From Anthostomella pinea (Eukaryota; Ascomycota; Sordariomycetes; Xylariales; Xylariaceae): a stretch of DNA of 64,000 bases. Shown here one piece after another: positions 34,315 through 46,709 of the stretch. The position numbers and the translations under genes are program-made. Positions within the stretch are counted from its first letter, which is position 1. Every line of letters starts with the position of its first letter. The stretch covers positions 1,984,001 through 2,048,000 of the forward strand of contig CAUWAG010000006.1 in assembly GCA_963556695.1 (NCBI GenBank), written 5' to 3'. The notes beneath the pieces were generated by a model that saw only the letters and a program-made list of their open reading frames with translations, was not told the DNA's origin and made no database searches.

Positions 34315-34715
34315 ATGCAGATCTCGTCCCTCTTCCTAGGCCTCCTCGGTCTCGCGCTCGGCACGGCCATACTACCGCAGCGCAGAACCACAGAAACTAT
34401 CACCTACACGCTCCCCGACGGCCACGGCGTGAACGGCACCATGGTCATCGACAAGTCCAAGGCGAAGGACTACTTCAAGAGCGCCACGGCGTCGACCTCG
34501 ACCAGTGCTTCCACGGAAACAACTACCACGAACTCCCCGAGTCGCTGACCTACACCTACCAAGAGGACAGCGGCGTGGTCGGTTCCCTCACCACGCACAG
34601 CGCGCATTCGAACACGGGCAGTGTCGATGTTGCGGACGATGTCCCGCAGTGCTCGCAGGACTGCTCCAAGTGGTGTTCCGGGACCATCATACTGGGCCCT
34701 ATCTACTGGATATAA
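34315..34715 (+). pseudogene. small secreted protein, probably frameshifted
   Basis: An ATG at 34315 opens a 77-residue frame with a clear signal peptide (MQISSLFLGLLGLALGTA). It ends at a stop at 34546-34548 after a Ser/Thr run that looks like out-of-frame translation. From about 34480 a second frame carries natural-looking sequence (DLDQCFHGNNYHELPESL, later PQCSQDCSKWCSG) up to a stop ending at 34715. No good splice pair links the frames. One missing base near 34484-34492 would explain the shift. The likely original was a secreted protein of about 130 residues with several cysteines near the C-terminus. The family is not recognised. Confidence 0.55.
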
Positions 34716-35101
34716 GTTATCACCTCTTGGGCTCTGCCTCCTTGTCTTGGAGGGTCATCATTTGTGCTAACACGCTTCAACAGAGGTGGTACGTTCCTAC
34801 TTCTGGCTGCATTCATATGCGTGACTTGTACTGACAGTGATGATTCGTAAGTCGGTATCTGTGTGGACGCCCACTGCTGATCTACCATGTCAGGTTGACA
34901 GCATGGTTCCCTCGAGCTGGGTATGGGTCGGACTGCTGGCTTGCGGGGGGCTTCCCGGGCGTGGAAGGAGTAAACTGTGGTAATTGAGTGTAATCAGAAA
35001 TTGGTGCAGCGATGATTCCGGTGGCATCCTAATATACTGTCTGGTTTCCAAATCCGTCTGCGACTCGTGCTGCATGTTGCCCATACCGGTCCATGGATTC
35101 C

Positions 35102-35932
35102 TTACGATATCGACTTGATGATCCGTATGAGCCCCTCTGCCACCTTCTCTCCCATCAAATCGTAGCCGGCGGCAGTCAGATGCACACCGTCGCTGTCCCA
35201 GTACCTTTCTCGATCTTCGTCACTCATCGCGTGGTATGGAATGGCCTTGTGCAAGTCAAGAGTGTAGCTGTACCAAAGCATTAGGCTCCTTCATCTACCA
35301 GTTCGAAGGCTGATTTAGCAATGGCCTGATAACACGACACTTACAAGCGTGGATGGCTATGTGCCATGATCGCCTTATTCACCTCGTCTCGGCGGTCATT
35401 GATCCTCTGAATCTTGGCCCTGTACTCCGGCACCGTCATGGCGAGAACTCGGCCGCCTTCTGTCAGTGCGATATCCCAAGTGTTCTCAAGCGCCGCAATG
35501 ACATCCTCCGCTTTCTTGTTCCAGGTAAGGTCACTGCCCATTCCTAATTAGCTCAGTCAACATACTGGCACTGCGGTGTAGGTGGAGTCTACTTTGAGCC
35601 TCCTAGCACAATTGTCCAGTCGAACGGCCTGTCTGCCACAGCCCCTTTTCGACGCATTAGCACTGCTGCATTGCAAAGCTTCACGGAGTTTAACGTTGAG
35701 TCAAATCTGAGGGACTAGAAACTTTCAACTGACACGAGGTCTCTAGCCGCTTATCAAATCCTCCCTGAGTCACTTGGTCACCTTCTCTCCCTTGCACATC
35801 GCATTCTACATCGTAGTGCGGGAGTGCCCCCTCAAGCTTCTCCTTGAGCTTCAATGCGTAGGGGTGCAATGATGGTGACCCTGCCGTGAGTGAATCTCCG
35901 ATACATAGGATGTTGAATGGAACCTTTGCCAT
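35102..35932 (-). CDS. GDSL/SGNH-fold hydrolase
   Basis: Esterase/lipase-like SGNH hydrolase. Block I with the nucleophile Ser reads ILCIGDSLTAG. Block III reads WTIVLGGSNDL, formed across an intron 35534-35592 (GTAGAC...GGCAG). Block V with the catalytic Asp and His reads DSDGVHLTAAGYDLMGEKV. Well supported exons are 35345-35533 and 35102-35267, with intron 35268-35344 (GTAAGT...TACAG). The join between exon 1 (from 35932) and the exon ending at 35593 is unresolved. A donor GTGTCA near 35740 could pair with several acceptors, giving a short or a roughly 110-nt intron. The start MAKVPFN at 35932 matches family length, though an in-frame ATG lies at 36010. No signal peptide is obvious, so it is probably intracellular. 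Confidence 0.8.
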
Positions 35933-37404
35933 AATCGGCACGCGAACATGGGCTTCGGTCTGAGTAACGGATAGATCAGCGACTGAGTTATGAGGCAGCC
36001 GGTGGGGCATGTGAGTTTAAAAGAGGTGAAGCATGACTTTGCTGGGTATCGACGGTCGATTGTCTTTTGGTGGCTGCAACTCGGTCCATATCAGCTTCTG
36101 TAAGGGTCAAATGTTGGGGTTTGGGGCAATCGATACAGTAAGCCAGTCAGCCCCATCTGTGTGACTCGGGGCGATCCGTCAGATCTTCCTGGGTCCCACA
36201 AAATTCTGGACTTGACTGACCATAGGGATGTCTCCTTTGGGCTTTTTGCAGTGTTACTCGCCATGGAGGCTACATGCAGCATGTCATCGGAGGCGGGAGC
36301 TGGAGTAAGGACTGAGCGACATACAAAGGGGGCTCAACGGATCTATATGAGAACGGCAGGTCCACCTATTGGATCACCATTCAATATCCGGCGCTTCATC
36401 GCATGCCCCCTTCACCCTAAGGGTCATAGCTCCCATTCTACGTAGCTGGGTGGTCAGCCTAAACACAAGCACAAGCTGCTGGGCTGCTACACCTTCTACT
36501 TGGGTTCGTGCTCGAGACTGAGGTATCGGGCTTCTTGTCTACGCCAAGCAGAGCAATCATAGTGCTTTTGGCCAAATATTCGCTCGTAGTGATAGCAATG
36601 GTTGGCGGCGGCGCAGAGCCTCAGACAAGGGCCCCTTGTAGGGAATATTGAGGGTGTGCCATACTCTAGTAGGGTCCCTGTTGACCGCAAGAGCCGTACA
36701 GGGCCAAGATCGAATGACAACGTCGCTTAGTCTGCTGCCGGATCCTCCTTTCTCTCGAGTTGCGGACTGGCTGAAGACCCTGGGACATAAACAGAGTACT
36801 TCCAGACTTCGAAGCAAACCCCAGTTTGTCGTCTCCTGAAGAAACAACCCTTATGCCGCCGCACAAACCAGCAATTTCTCGCTGATGCAATGAAAGAGTG
36901 ACATTCTCCGCACCTTAATTCAGAAGAATATGGTCAGCCTCTCTTATCGGTTGGAAGTCATGTTCTGGGCATCGTCTCACCCCGAATTCGTTGCCTCATT
37001 TTCGTTGCCTTCCCTGGCTTACTGACTGCGCACTCAGCGGCGGTCAACCCACAGACAAGGTCACACCACAGCTTGGCAGAGGCTCACAGCCGATCGGAAG
37101 AGGCACTGTAGAAGAATGGCATCAATTGGTCGGCGGCGCAGCACAGCCTGAGATGGGGATCATGTCTTTTCGCGACGCGGCAGGGGGTGATAACTCCTGG
37201 TAGGACGAGAAGCTCGTGAGGAGATATGTGGTGGTAGCCTACTATACTTATGAGCGGGAAGCCGTCGGGTGGGCGCAGACTCACGTGCGGTTGTTTTCGC
37301 ATATCCTGTTTATACCATGCTGCCGGCTCACTCGCCGTTTCCCTCCTCTCCTCCTCTCCTCCATCATCATCCTCCCCACGGAATTCCTTCACGCCCCTTC
37401 CACG
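35933..37404. other. intergenic, divergent promoters
   Basis: Region between a minus-strand hydrolase and a plus-strand membrane protein gene. No supportable gene; the last 80 bases before 37405 are pyrimidine-rich, typical of a fungal leader. Confidence 0.45.
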
Positions 37405-38529
37405 ATGAAGAACGTTGGAGGCTGGATCGCAGTTCTCTGGGCGGCGTGCTGTGTACGCCGCGTTATTTGCGAAGCACAATGCTTCTTTCCCGGAGGAGAG
37501 GAGGATCTGCAGGGCAACCCGTGCAATGTGAACGCAGTTAACAACGGCGGACACAGCTCGTGCTGCCAGGTGAACGATGCGTGCTTCGCAGACGGCACGG
37601 TAAGTCAATGCCAGGGTTTTCTGATCATCCTTCGGGTCAATACTGGGTGCTTTGGTACAAACAGTGCCACTTGAGCCAATCTGCCAGCTTCGTTGAAGAG
37701 AGCAGGCACTGATTTTCGACCTTACAGTGCTCTACTTACGCGATGAATATCCCGTACAGGCAAAGCTGCACAGATCAGATGTGGCAAGATGACGCCTGTC
37801 CTCGAGGCATCTGCACTGGCATTGGTGAGTAGACCTGTTTCCCCTGAGGCAAAAGTCCCCATCTGAAGGAGAGCCGGCCGTATGGTGCTGCGTATCGTAT
37901 ACTAAACACTGCTGGCAGATTCAGCATATGACGCCGTCGTTGTCTGGATGGTCAAGTGCTTCCCACGCAACGCCAGCACCTGCTGCCTTCAGGGGGCCGA
38001 TTCGTGCTGCGGTGACACGCAGTTCGAATATGAGCCGGGCGAGATTATCGCGCTGCTCGACGGTGCGGGCAACGATAGGCTGAGCCAGACCTCATCGTCA
38101 ACGAGGGATTCGGGCAGTGGTATGGTGAGCCAGACGCCATCTTCACCGACGGATTCGGGCAGTGATATGCCGAGCCAGCCCTCATTGTCAACGACGAGTT
38201 TGGGCAGTGACAGCGGCACGGCCGCGAAGATCACCGAGGCGGCGACAATAACGCCAACCGCGGCAGCAGGAACCTCGAGCCCCAGGAATGCGGCCGTCAT
38301 TGGGCTCAGCGTCACTCTGGGTATTGTCGTCCTGGCGGCACTGGCCGGCTTCGCCGCACTGTGGAAGAAGCTGCAGAAGGAAGCCAAATGGAGGAAGCAG
38401 ATGGCGGAATATGACCCGCGTGCTTCAATGGCGTATCCTGACAGGAGTAAAGGAACGCCTCAGGACACCCCTCCCACCGAACTGCCGACAGAAACGGTCT
38501 CACATACCTTGCAGGAGTTGAGGGCATGA
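37405..38529 (+). CDS. Cys-rich single-pass membrane protein
   Basis: Predicted 300 aa, three exons: 37405-37599, 37728-37824 and 37919-38529. Introns have donors GTAAGT and GTGAGT; the second has branch ACTAAAC. After a signal peptide (VGGWIAVLWAACCVRRVICEA) comes a compact ectodomain with about 16 cysteines (NPCNVN, SSCCQVNDACF, SCTDQMW, DACPRGIC, STCCLQGADSCCG). A Ser/Thr stalk contains three imperfect repeats of about 15 residues (SQTSSST, SQTPSSP, SQPSLST). One membrane helix (VIGLSVTLGIVVLAALAGFAALW) leads to a basic then Pro/Thr-rich cytosolic tail. The design recurs in Sordariomycetes and resembles surface sensors or receptors, but I know of no assigned function. Confidence 0.82.
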
Positions 38530-38977
38530 CAGGAATGGCTGGGGACGAAGGTCTTTTCACGGAACGTACTTTGGGTTGTGTGAATAACACCGCGATAATG
38601 TTGACACTATGTGAGACCATACATAGGGTCAGTTTGCCGGCGAGGAGCCCGGCTGGCCATCGAGCGTGGGAAAATTTATTCCATCATCACCTTCTGCAGA
38701 TCGTTCGCCAGTCTGCCTCTTGCTCTTGCTCCTGCTCTTGCTCATCCTCTATAGTGCCACCGGTAGCGTCAGCGGTGTCGAAGATTGGGCCCAGCACTAC
38801 GGCAGCCAGAGTCAGTTAGGATATCTCGAATGAGGTTGATTTATGGACGGTAATGATCAGTTCACCCACGGGTCCCGGCCCGGAGAGGAGCTTCGGGTAC
38901 TTGCTCTCGGAATGGGAATGGGGTAGTGCAGGGAGAATATGATGCTACTTACTATTGAATCTCAAGGTCCCATCGCT
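38530..38977. other. intergenic between convergent genes
   Basis: Contains a short CTCTTG hexamer array at about 38718-38748. Otherwise nothing seen. Confidence 0.4.
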
Positions 38978-41900
38978 TCACTTCGGAACCGCCCAGAGCC
39001 CAACAAACGCACCAGCGTCCTCAGGAAACCCGCGATACATTTTTGATTTTTTGCCAGTCACACTTGGCTGCTTCGGGCAGGATGGGTGGAGGTTGAAGAC
39101 TACTCGGTGGGTTTTCTGCTGGGTGCTGTCGCGGCCCTTGCTTTCGCTGGAATGCAGCGTGCGGTCGGAATTCGTCAAGAACTAGTGATACATCCTGTGA
39201 GCTGGTAATCCAAATCTCCGCGTCTGGGTGCTAGTCGTAGGATCCTCGCTTACCTTGATGAACACTGCCTTGTTCGGTTTTTGAACCCCGATCTCCATGC
39301 GGGTTAGTTTCTCTCCCGCGCACAGTTGAATGGTGTGCGGCGATCGCCCCCGCGTACCGAGACTCTGCGCTGACCCGTGTTCATAGATCAGGGGTAAACC
39401 CGACAGCTCGCTGTTATTTTCCTTGAAGCTGACCTCGATGCCTGTGACGCGGTTTGGTCTACCGTCATCGAGTGTTTCCTCCATGAAGATCTTTTCCCTC
39501 ACCAGTCGGGACGAGCTCAAAAAAGAGTTTTCTTCTATAATCAGTTCGTCCTCGCGAATGCCGGGTTTGGGCGAGTAGAGAACCCTAGCACGATCCTCTT
39601 CGTGATATGATCCCCAAACTATAGCAGTCTGTACAAATGGTTAAGCTTCGCTTGCCTCGTATGTGCCCAGGTGACTGACCAGGTTCTCATATGGGTTCTC
39701 TCGATACCGTAAGACGAGGTTCCCACTAAGCAACGGATCGAGGAACTCCTTCCTGTTACCGCTCGCCGTGCCAAATACCAATTTCTTGACAGGTCCGATA
39801 TTCTCTCGCCAATGCGTGCTCGTATAGCCGTGCCACGTTGTCACCTCCGTGAGCCGGTCATCGGGTGCAATGGTTAGACACCCAAACTCGTCGATCCACT
39901 GGCCTAGTATGACTGGCACATTCGAATCATGATACTCGAGCCAGAGCCCGGTTATGTGCCCCTGGCCTTCTTTGTCCACCGAGACCCGGATCTTTCGTAG
40001 GCCCACGAGGTCGGCAGCGGTGAATGCAAAGTCCCGCATCTCCCGGCCGGGCGAGGACAGATGCTCATCTGTGATTGGTATGCAATGAGATTTATGGGTA
40101 GATGGCCCCGAAGTAACGGGCTTTACTTGGTCGAGAACAACAACTTGACTTCGTGCAGAAAAGCTACGAAAATATCCCAGCGGTGACTTCGTACGGTATA
40201 TTATTAGCTAGCTCGGATGCCAGAGCAGATCGGAAATGACGCTTACCTTGACCTTTGCATAGAATGCAGTCAATACCTCGCCAGGTTTGGGTACAATGGC
40301 TTGCTCATTTTCTCCACGGCCATGCCTACCATATAGTCTAAATTCCTGTGATCTGCCCCTATTTGTGGCCATCTACCAACAACAAGCTAGGTCAGCCACA
40401 ATTCACCCAAATCAGTCAGCAGTCACATACTATGCTGGTATGACGATCGTGCTTGAGAAAGTTGACAGCAAGGCATAAACTGCAGTTGCTGCTTATGTCG
40501 ACAACTTATCTTCTCCAGGTACATGTACCATAATCACTTCAGAATACATAAAATCTTCAAATTCAAGTCGATGACTGGGAGATATGAACACGTACCGTTA
40601 ATGACTCCAGGGTATCACCATCTCTAGAATACGAAACAGTAACCTTCGTGACGATCTCACCATGAGGACCATCAATTGGGAAGGACTGCTGTATCGCCTT
40701 GACATGAGTCGTATCCTCGATACTCTCTCTGTTTTCGGTTCGTCCGTAGGTTTGCTCACTCGCGCCGTCGTAGACGAAGCTCATTCCTAAGAAAACGGCT
40801 GGAAAGCTACCTACGAGGAAGTCGATCCGGGTTAAGGATTGCAGCAGGCGGCCATCTGACCCACCGAAGTCCATATTCAGGCACAGGTTGAAGTGCTGGA
40901 CTGGAGCATAGTACAGCCAGGGCCATACAGGGCGGGCCTCGGGGATCCGAGGGTTCCATAGCTCGACCAGTTCGAGGCCTCGGGATAGGGTGAGCCCCCC
41001 ATAGCCGTTGGTGGGAGATTGCTGTTCGATGAGGGAGACGGATATCAGCTTGCAAGCCTGCACAGATGGACTTTGTCAGTCGGACGAAACCACATTTCTA
41101 GCGATGAGCATGCACCCACATCGAAACCGAGGACAAGGCCAACACATCTTGCGTTGTTGCTTCGTGCCAGTCGACCAATTCCACTTTCGGGGCACTCCAC
41201 TCCCATATCACCGACTGAGACTGAATATGCTCCTCGTGCGTTGCGCATGTGGAAGCGAAGACCCGTGACTCCCTTCGCAGTCATAGCAACGTCGAGGTTT
41301 TCCAAGCTACCCTGCAATCTGATCGGGACCCGGTCCTCGCCACGTCGATCGATGAAGCCAGCTTCCCGCATGGCCCTGTCAGCATACGACTTGGCAGGCA
41401 GACTAAAACGCAAGCCACAGATATAGCGCCTGCCATTAGAGTATACGGAAGAGCTCCGCAGCTCGCAATCTTTGGCATCGATATTATGGGGCCAGAGAAT
41501 ACTTTGCCGCTCAAAGAGTCGGCAACTTAATGTAAGCTCTTTTCTCTCAGGTCGGGGCCCTGGCACTCCTGGAGGGAGTGACGCCTCGGCACATGCAGTC
41601 TGGCCCAAGCTGGCACCCTTGGGCAGTCCGGGCTGCATTGGATTGGGAAATGCACTTAGCCAGATGTCGTTGGCCAGACGGATACCAACCTGTTTGGAAA
41701 GATCTTGAAGGCTTCGCCAGATCCGACGCCGGTTCCTAAATCCCGGAAACAGGTCGGATTTGAGAGCTCCTTTTGCGCGAGAATATAGTGCTCGCCAGTC
41801 AATAGGCTCGTTTGGGTTGGGATAAGAAGGGCCGGCAAAGGCGAAGCCCATCTCACGGTTGGAAGCAAAGCGGCTCGCCCAGAATCGCTGGGATAATGCT

Positions 41901-42840
41901 CCTGGAGTAGCGACATCTGCGACGTATCTGGACGCAAGCCGTACCCTGCAGACCTCAACAGATGACAAGGAAGCAAGGATGAGCATCCAGATCTCGTTGG
42001 GCAGACGGCATAAGATGTCAGACGTGCTATAGTCACCACGCGATGCAGGCTCGAAGGAAGCGGGAGCGGCATCTCGCAGCCTCTCATGGTTGAATTGGAA
42101 CTTCTCCCTCACGTCGTCGGTGAGAAACGAGTAACCGGACCCATTCACACGCTCAATATAGTCGTATCCCGAAGCCTTCCAGTCCTGGAACTGGGCGGCA
42201 TGGCCGTAATCGTGCCCCGGCATCGGCGTCGTCTCGCCGCTCACAGGCGTGTTGTACAAGAGTGCAAACAGGTGGCTGGCTATTCGAGATGGGTCAACTC
42301 TCTCGTCACTGCCGACAACAACATGGTCGCACACTGCACCATAAGAGTCGTGATTAGTATGGCAGCAGGGCAAGAAACGCTTGAGATGACGACTCACATA
42401 GCTCCCAGCACGCATCATGCATGGCGAAGCACCAACGGTCGTCGTACGGCGAGCACCCCAGGTCGTTGGCGCCGAAAGAGGCCTGCAAATTCTCCCACTG
42501 CTGCTCCCATTGTTGCACGTCCTGGTTCTCTTCTGCCCGGATTGTGATATTTGCGTAGTGGGCAGACTTCTCGTGCGGTGCAAAGACCTGGACGTGAGAC
42601 ATGAGCCAGCCGAGCCAGCCGACACCCGTCAGGACGGGGTCGAGCATGTGCCTCGTCGTCTTGACTGGAAGGTAGGCGGTTTTATTATCAGTAAAGCGAG
42701 CTTGCAATAAGTCAACCACAAGCACAACGACTTGCTCGGACATCTGCAAGCCAGCTGAGCGGTTCCGAGGGCGTCATGGCGAACTCGTTCTGCCACGTGT
42801 CGATGATGACCCCGCAGAGAGGGCAGAAGGTTTCATCCAT
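38978..42840 (-). CDS. large F-box domain protein, eight exons
   Basis: Predicted 1087 aa. Exons, in transcript order: 42732-42840, 42398-42664, 41120-42333, 40596-41057, 40247-40372, 39680-40186, 39254-39628 and 38978-39181. All eight join in frame. The first donor (GTCGTT) is weak; the others are ordinary. The N-terminus has a CPLCG zinc-knuckle-like start. An F-box follows at about residues 233-272 (LCRLPNEIWMLILASLSSVEVCRVRLASRYV), and the protein continues into a long C-terminal region with blocks such as GLRFHMRNARG and FGCLTIAPDD. Fungal F-box proteins of this size use the F-box to join an SCF ubiquitin ligase, with the C-terminal region expected to bind the target. Substrate unknown. 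The multi-exon reading frame without stops argues that it is functional. Confidence 0.85.
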
Positions 42841-43482
42841 GGCGTGAGTGTTTGGTTATCGAACGTGTAGTAGTACTGTATTAGAACTCAGGTGCACGAT
42901 AGGAAGAAGAGGCTGGCGGCCAGGGGTACGGTGATCTTTTTTGACAGACAGCCCTACATAGTCACAGCGTGAGCTATGGCCAATTACCTAACCTTAGTAA
43001 GACATGCCACCCCACCACCCCGTTGATCACATGTAATGGGTAATGGGTGTTGCTTGTGGGAGGTTATACTCGCGATTTCAGGGGAAGGTCTATCCGAAGA
43101 ACCAATCGTGTAAATAATACCGGGTATAAAGCAAGTACTCATGCCTTTATATAGACGTCTCACGCCACCAGAGTGGCTTGTGAGTATGCTGCAATAGGGC
43201 CAGGAGATATGGCATAGAATGTGTTCAAGCTCCGAATCACAATCACAGAGACGGCATGTCCAAGAGCCGAATCGAACGAAATGAAAAACATCGCGTGAAT
43301 AATCAATAAAATGCCAGCCAAACCATGCAAACCATGCAAACCAACCATTACCTCATTTTCTTTGCTGTCTTTCGCATCGCCTAGCCGGAACAGCCCGCCA
43401 TCCCTCGACCCAAGGCGGATCCGTGTCTAATCATCGACCCTCACTGTAACCGCAACCCCCAGCACATACCCCCTTTCCCTCC
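42841..43482. other. intergenic
   Basis: Promoter of the F-box gene and 3' region of the SH3 gene. Includes a small AAACCATGC repeat at about 43320-43340. No gene. Confidence 0.4.
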
Positions 43483-44327
43483 TTAGAAGATACTGTTGAC
43501 GATGTTTGAACCAATCGTAGCGCCCGCACCAAATATAGCAGCATTACCCAGCTTCTTGCCAATCTTCTTGCCGTTTTCGTTCATCTTGCTCGGCGGGCCG
43601 CTCGCGCCGCTGCCTCCCTGAGCAACGGCCATGGGCGGCACTTGTGAGTTGTAGGGATTCTGGTTCTGCGGTGGTGCCGAGTAGCCTCCGGCAGCGGGCG
43701 ACGGTGAGGCATAGACGGGTTGGGCCGGGGCGTAGAAGCCGGCCTTCTCGCCCTTGGCGGCGCTGTCGACCTGGACGTAGTTCTTGGGGAAGATGCCCTC
43801 GGCGCCGGTCCGCTGGTTGCGCCCCATCCACCAGTCGTCGTTCATGTACTCGTGCACGGCGATACGGTCGTCGCGCTCGAACGACAGGTCACGGTCGTCG
43901 GCGGCCTGGTACTTGTACAGCGCCTTGGCATGTGCGACGGCGGGCTTCGCGGCCGGCGGAGGCGCTGGGGGGTTGTTGCGGGCGGGCAGTGAGGGAGGGC
44001 CCGTCTGGTTGTAGGCCGGGGGCGCCGGGCTCGCCGAGGCGGGCTGGTTGAAACCTAGGTTGGCCATCGCGTTGATAGGCGGGGACATGGGCGAGGGGAC
44101 GGCCGAGGAGGCACTGCGAGAAGCCAGCGACGTCTCGGCTGGCAAGATGCGGTGGATCGAGTCGAATGCGTAGTCCGTGATAGCGCCCTTTCCGAGCAGG
44201 ACCTCCAGTTCCTGTGACGACTGTGGTTAGCGAGGGGTCTCTTATGGGGAGCAGTCGGACGTACATTCTTGATGAGACGCAGCGACTTGTTCGTCGCCAT
44301 GATCTCCTGGCGGTCGACAGTCGCCAT
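43483..44327 (-). CDS. SH3-domain protein, Lsb1/Pin3-like
   Basis: Predicted 263 aa in two exons (44265-44327 and 43483-44211) with a 53-nt intron (GTACGT...CACAG). A short helical N-terminus (NKSLRLIKNELEVLLGKGAITDYAFDSI) is followed by a Pro/Ser/Ala linker. One SH3 domain lies at about residues 117-170 (ALYKY, ALYDY-like; DDWWMGR; GIFPKNYV). The Pro/Tyr/Asn/Gln-rich tail ends in a glycine-zipper-like helix (AAIFGAGATIGSNIVNSIF). This order matches yeast Lsb1/Pin3 and fission-yeast Csh3, which bind the actin regulator Las17/WASP. A role at cortical actin or endosomes is inferred from the family. Confidence 0.88.
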
Positions 44328-44896
44328 CTTGACTGTCTTCTGTGTATGTCGCTAAGGTATGGACTTGTGGGGATTCGGGTAGTCGTTCAGAGCAACAGAC
44401 TGGTACGGACTTCGCTGGATTGTCGTTGATCCGGACAGGGTGAGCGCAAGTGAGTGAGTGAGCGTCTTTGTCTCTAGATTGGCACGATTGGGTAGGTATG
44501 TAGTCGGAGGTCTGTAGGTGTGACCGAGATGGTACAGTATTCTAAATGTAGAATGCAGGTAGGGTGGGCTCCATTCTATGTGCATAAGAGCATAAGATCG
44601 GGTCTCGGAGGGTGGCGTAGCGCTGCGTAGGGGGCTGTGCAACCGGTAAAAATCACATGCAAGCAATCTTGTCGTACTCAGTTCAACAAAGTTGAGGTGA
44701 GTGAAGCAACGAATTGTTCTGATCAGTCCATTCATTCATTCCATGTGGCGTACATGTTGAGGTACATGCATACCTTCAAGTTATATGGCTCTACATTGTA
44801 CTCAGACCAACCCTGGAGTAAGTACATACGGCGGGTAACTCGTCTGCATCTCGGGTCGCTTGCCACTTCTATACAAAGTCTATGTCACCAATGCGC
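44328..44896. other. intergenic
   Basis: Upstream of the SH3 gene and downstream of the dehydratase gene, both on the minus strand. No gene seen. Confidence 0.4.
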
Positions 44897-46709
44897 TTAG
44901 ACAAATTGGCTGTCCTTGACCACATACTTGTCGACGTACTCGTCCACCGTCATGGCCTCGAGCCTCTTGGGATCCATGCCCAGCTCCACCAGCTCCTTGA
45001 CGTGGGCCTCTGGGAAGTGATGGTCGAGATGTCTCTTGTACTTGGCCAGTATGTGGGGCTTGGCCTCTTCTCTCCGCAGTCGGTGGCCCAGGGGAGCCTC
45101 GACCACAACCTCCTCGAGAACGGTACCGTCGTTCAGCTCCACCGTCAACGCGTTGGAGATGGTCCGGAGCTCGGGGTCGTGATAGTCCCGGGTGTACTGC
45201 GGGTCCTCCACACACTTGATCTTCTGCCGGAGCGACTCGACCAGAGGAGACGTCGCCGCCTCGCCTCCATCCGTGTAGTCGGTAGCCTCCAGCCGCCCGA
45301 ACACGAGCATCACCGAGCACATGTACTGGATGCAGTGGTCGCGGTCGGCAAAGTTGTCCATGGGCTTGAACTGCTTGTCGATGATGCGCACGCAGGCCTC
45401 ATGTGTTCTGCACGTGACGCCCTTGATGTCTTCCGCCGACTTGCCCATCTCCTTCAACTGCTTGTGGATCTTGGACGACGCCTCGACGGCAGTCTGCGAG
45501 TGGAACTCGGCTATGCGACGTCAGCTGGCCGCCCACGTTCGGGGACGTAATTTGGGACGGCATGGTCACAAACCTGGGTAGGAAACCTTGAAGAGGACGT
45601 TCTCCATTACGTAGCTTCCGTAGGGACGTTGGAACTGGAACTCGTTGCCCTTGAACAGGACGTCGTAGAAACCCCACACGGGCGCCGACAGCACCGTAGG
45701 CACACCGGGCTCGCCCTTCATAACCTTCAGAACCAGGCTGACGGCTCTCTGGCAGGCGTCACCGGCAGCCCAGGATTTTCGGGACATGGTATTGGGCGAG
45801 TGGCGGTAGGTGCGCAGGCTCTGGCCGTCGACCCAAGCCTGGGTGACGGCATCGGCGATCTGGGTCTCGCTCAGGCCCAGCATATGGGAGACGACGGCAG
45901 CGCTGGCCACCTTGACCAGCACGACGTGGTCCAGTCCGACCTTGTTATACGAGTTGAGCAGGGCCAGGCAGCCCTGGACCTCATGCGCCTTGATCATAGC
46001 CTCGAGGACATCCCTGACGGTGAAGATGTTACCCCCAGCAAGGTTGCCGCCGGCCTTGTTGGTCCGGTTGGCCCAGTCGGCCACGGCAAGGATAGCACCC
46101 AGGTTGTCCGAAGGGTGGCCCCATTCGGCGGCCAGCCAGCAGTCGTTGTAGTCGAGCCAGCGGATCATGGCGCCGATGTTGAAGGCGCCATTGACGGGAT
46201 CGAGGACGAAGTCGGTGCCGGGGACCTTGGTGCCGTTGGGAACGACGGTGCCCGGGACGATGGGCCCCATCAGCTTCGCGCACTCCTTAAACCGTAGGCC
46301 CTCGAGACCGCAGCCCAGAGTGTCAAGGAAGACCCATCGCGCCGTGTCGAACTGGACGGCTCGGTTAGCCGCGGTGCTCTCTCTACCTCAGGTCCTGCGA
46401 CACGCGGGGTAAGGTAGGGCATCAGAGAAGAGGACTTACAGCCAATTCCGAGTCAATTGGCTTGGTGACATAGGCGGCAATGTCGGTGATCTCGGGATCG
46501 TATCCTCTCCCTTGTTGCGGCATGGCTGGTGCAGAGCCTCTGGCAGCAGTGGTGGAGAAGGCGTTGCGACGGAGGGCGGCGTTGGTGGTGGTGGGAGCCA
46601 CCGATAACTGGACTTGGACTGCCCGCGCCGACACGGCCAGAGGAGCAGGTGTTCGTAGACGCAGCGATCTCGAGGCGGCGGTCCGGAGGCTTCGATGGAC
46701 AGCAGACAT
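44897..46709 (-). CDS. prpD: 2-methylcitrate dehydratase (MmgE/PrpD), mitochondrial
   Basis: Predicted 553 aa. It dehydrates 2-methylcitrate to 2-methyl-cis-aconitate in the methylcitrate cycle that clears propionyl-CoA. Exons 46440-46709, 45574-46351 and 44897-45510. Introns are 88 and 63 nt, with branches CTAAC and CTGAC; donors are GTAAGT and GTTTGT. The first 60 residues are Arg/Ser/Ala-rich and free of acidic residues, as in a mitochondrial presequence ([20 protein letters not shown]). PrpD landmarks follow: [101 protein letters not shown] and [10 protein letters not shown]. It is full length with no lesion. No other methylcitrate-cycle gene lies nearby. Confidence 0.95.

Noticed and set aside
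45629..46297. 222-codon plus-strand open frame
   Set aside because: Antisense to the PrpD gene and without domains.
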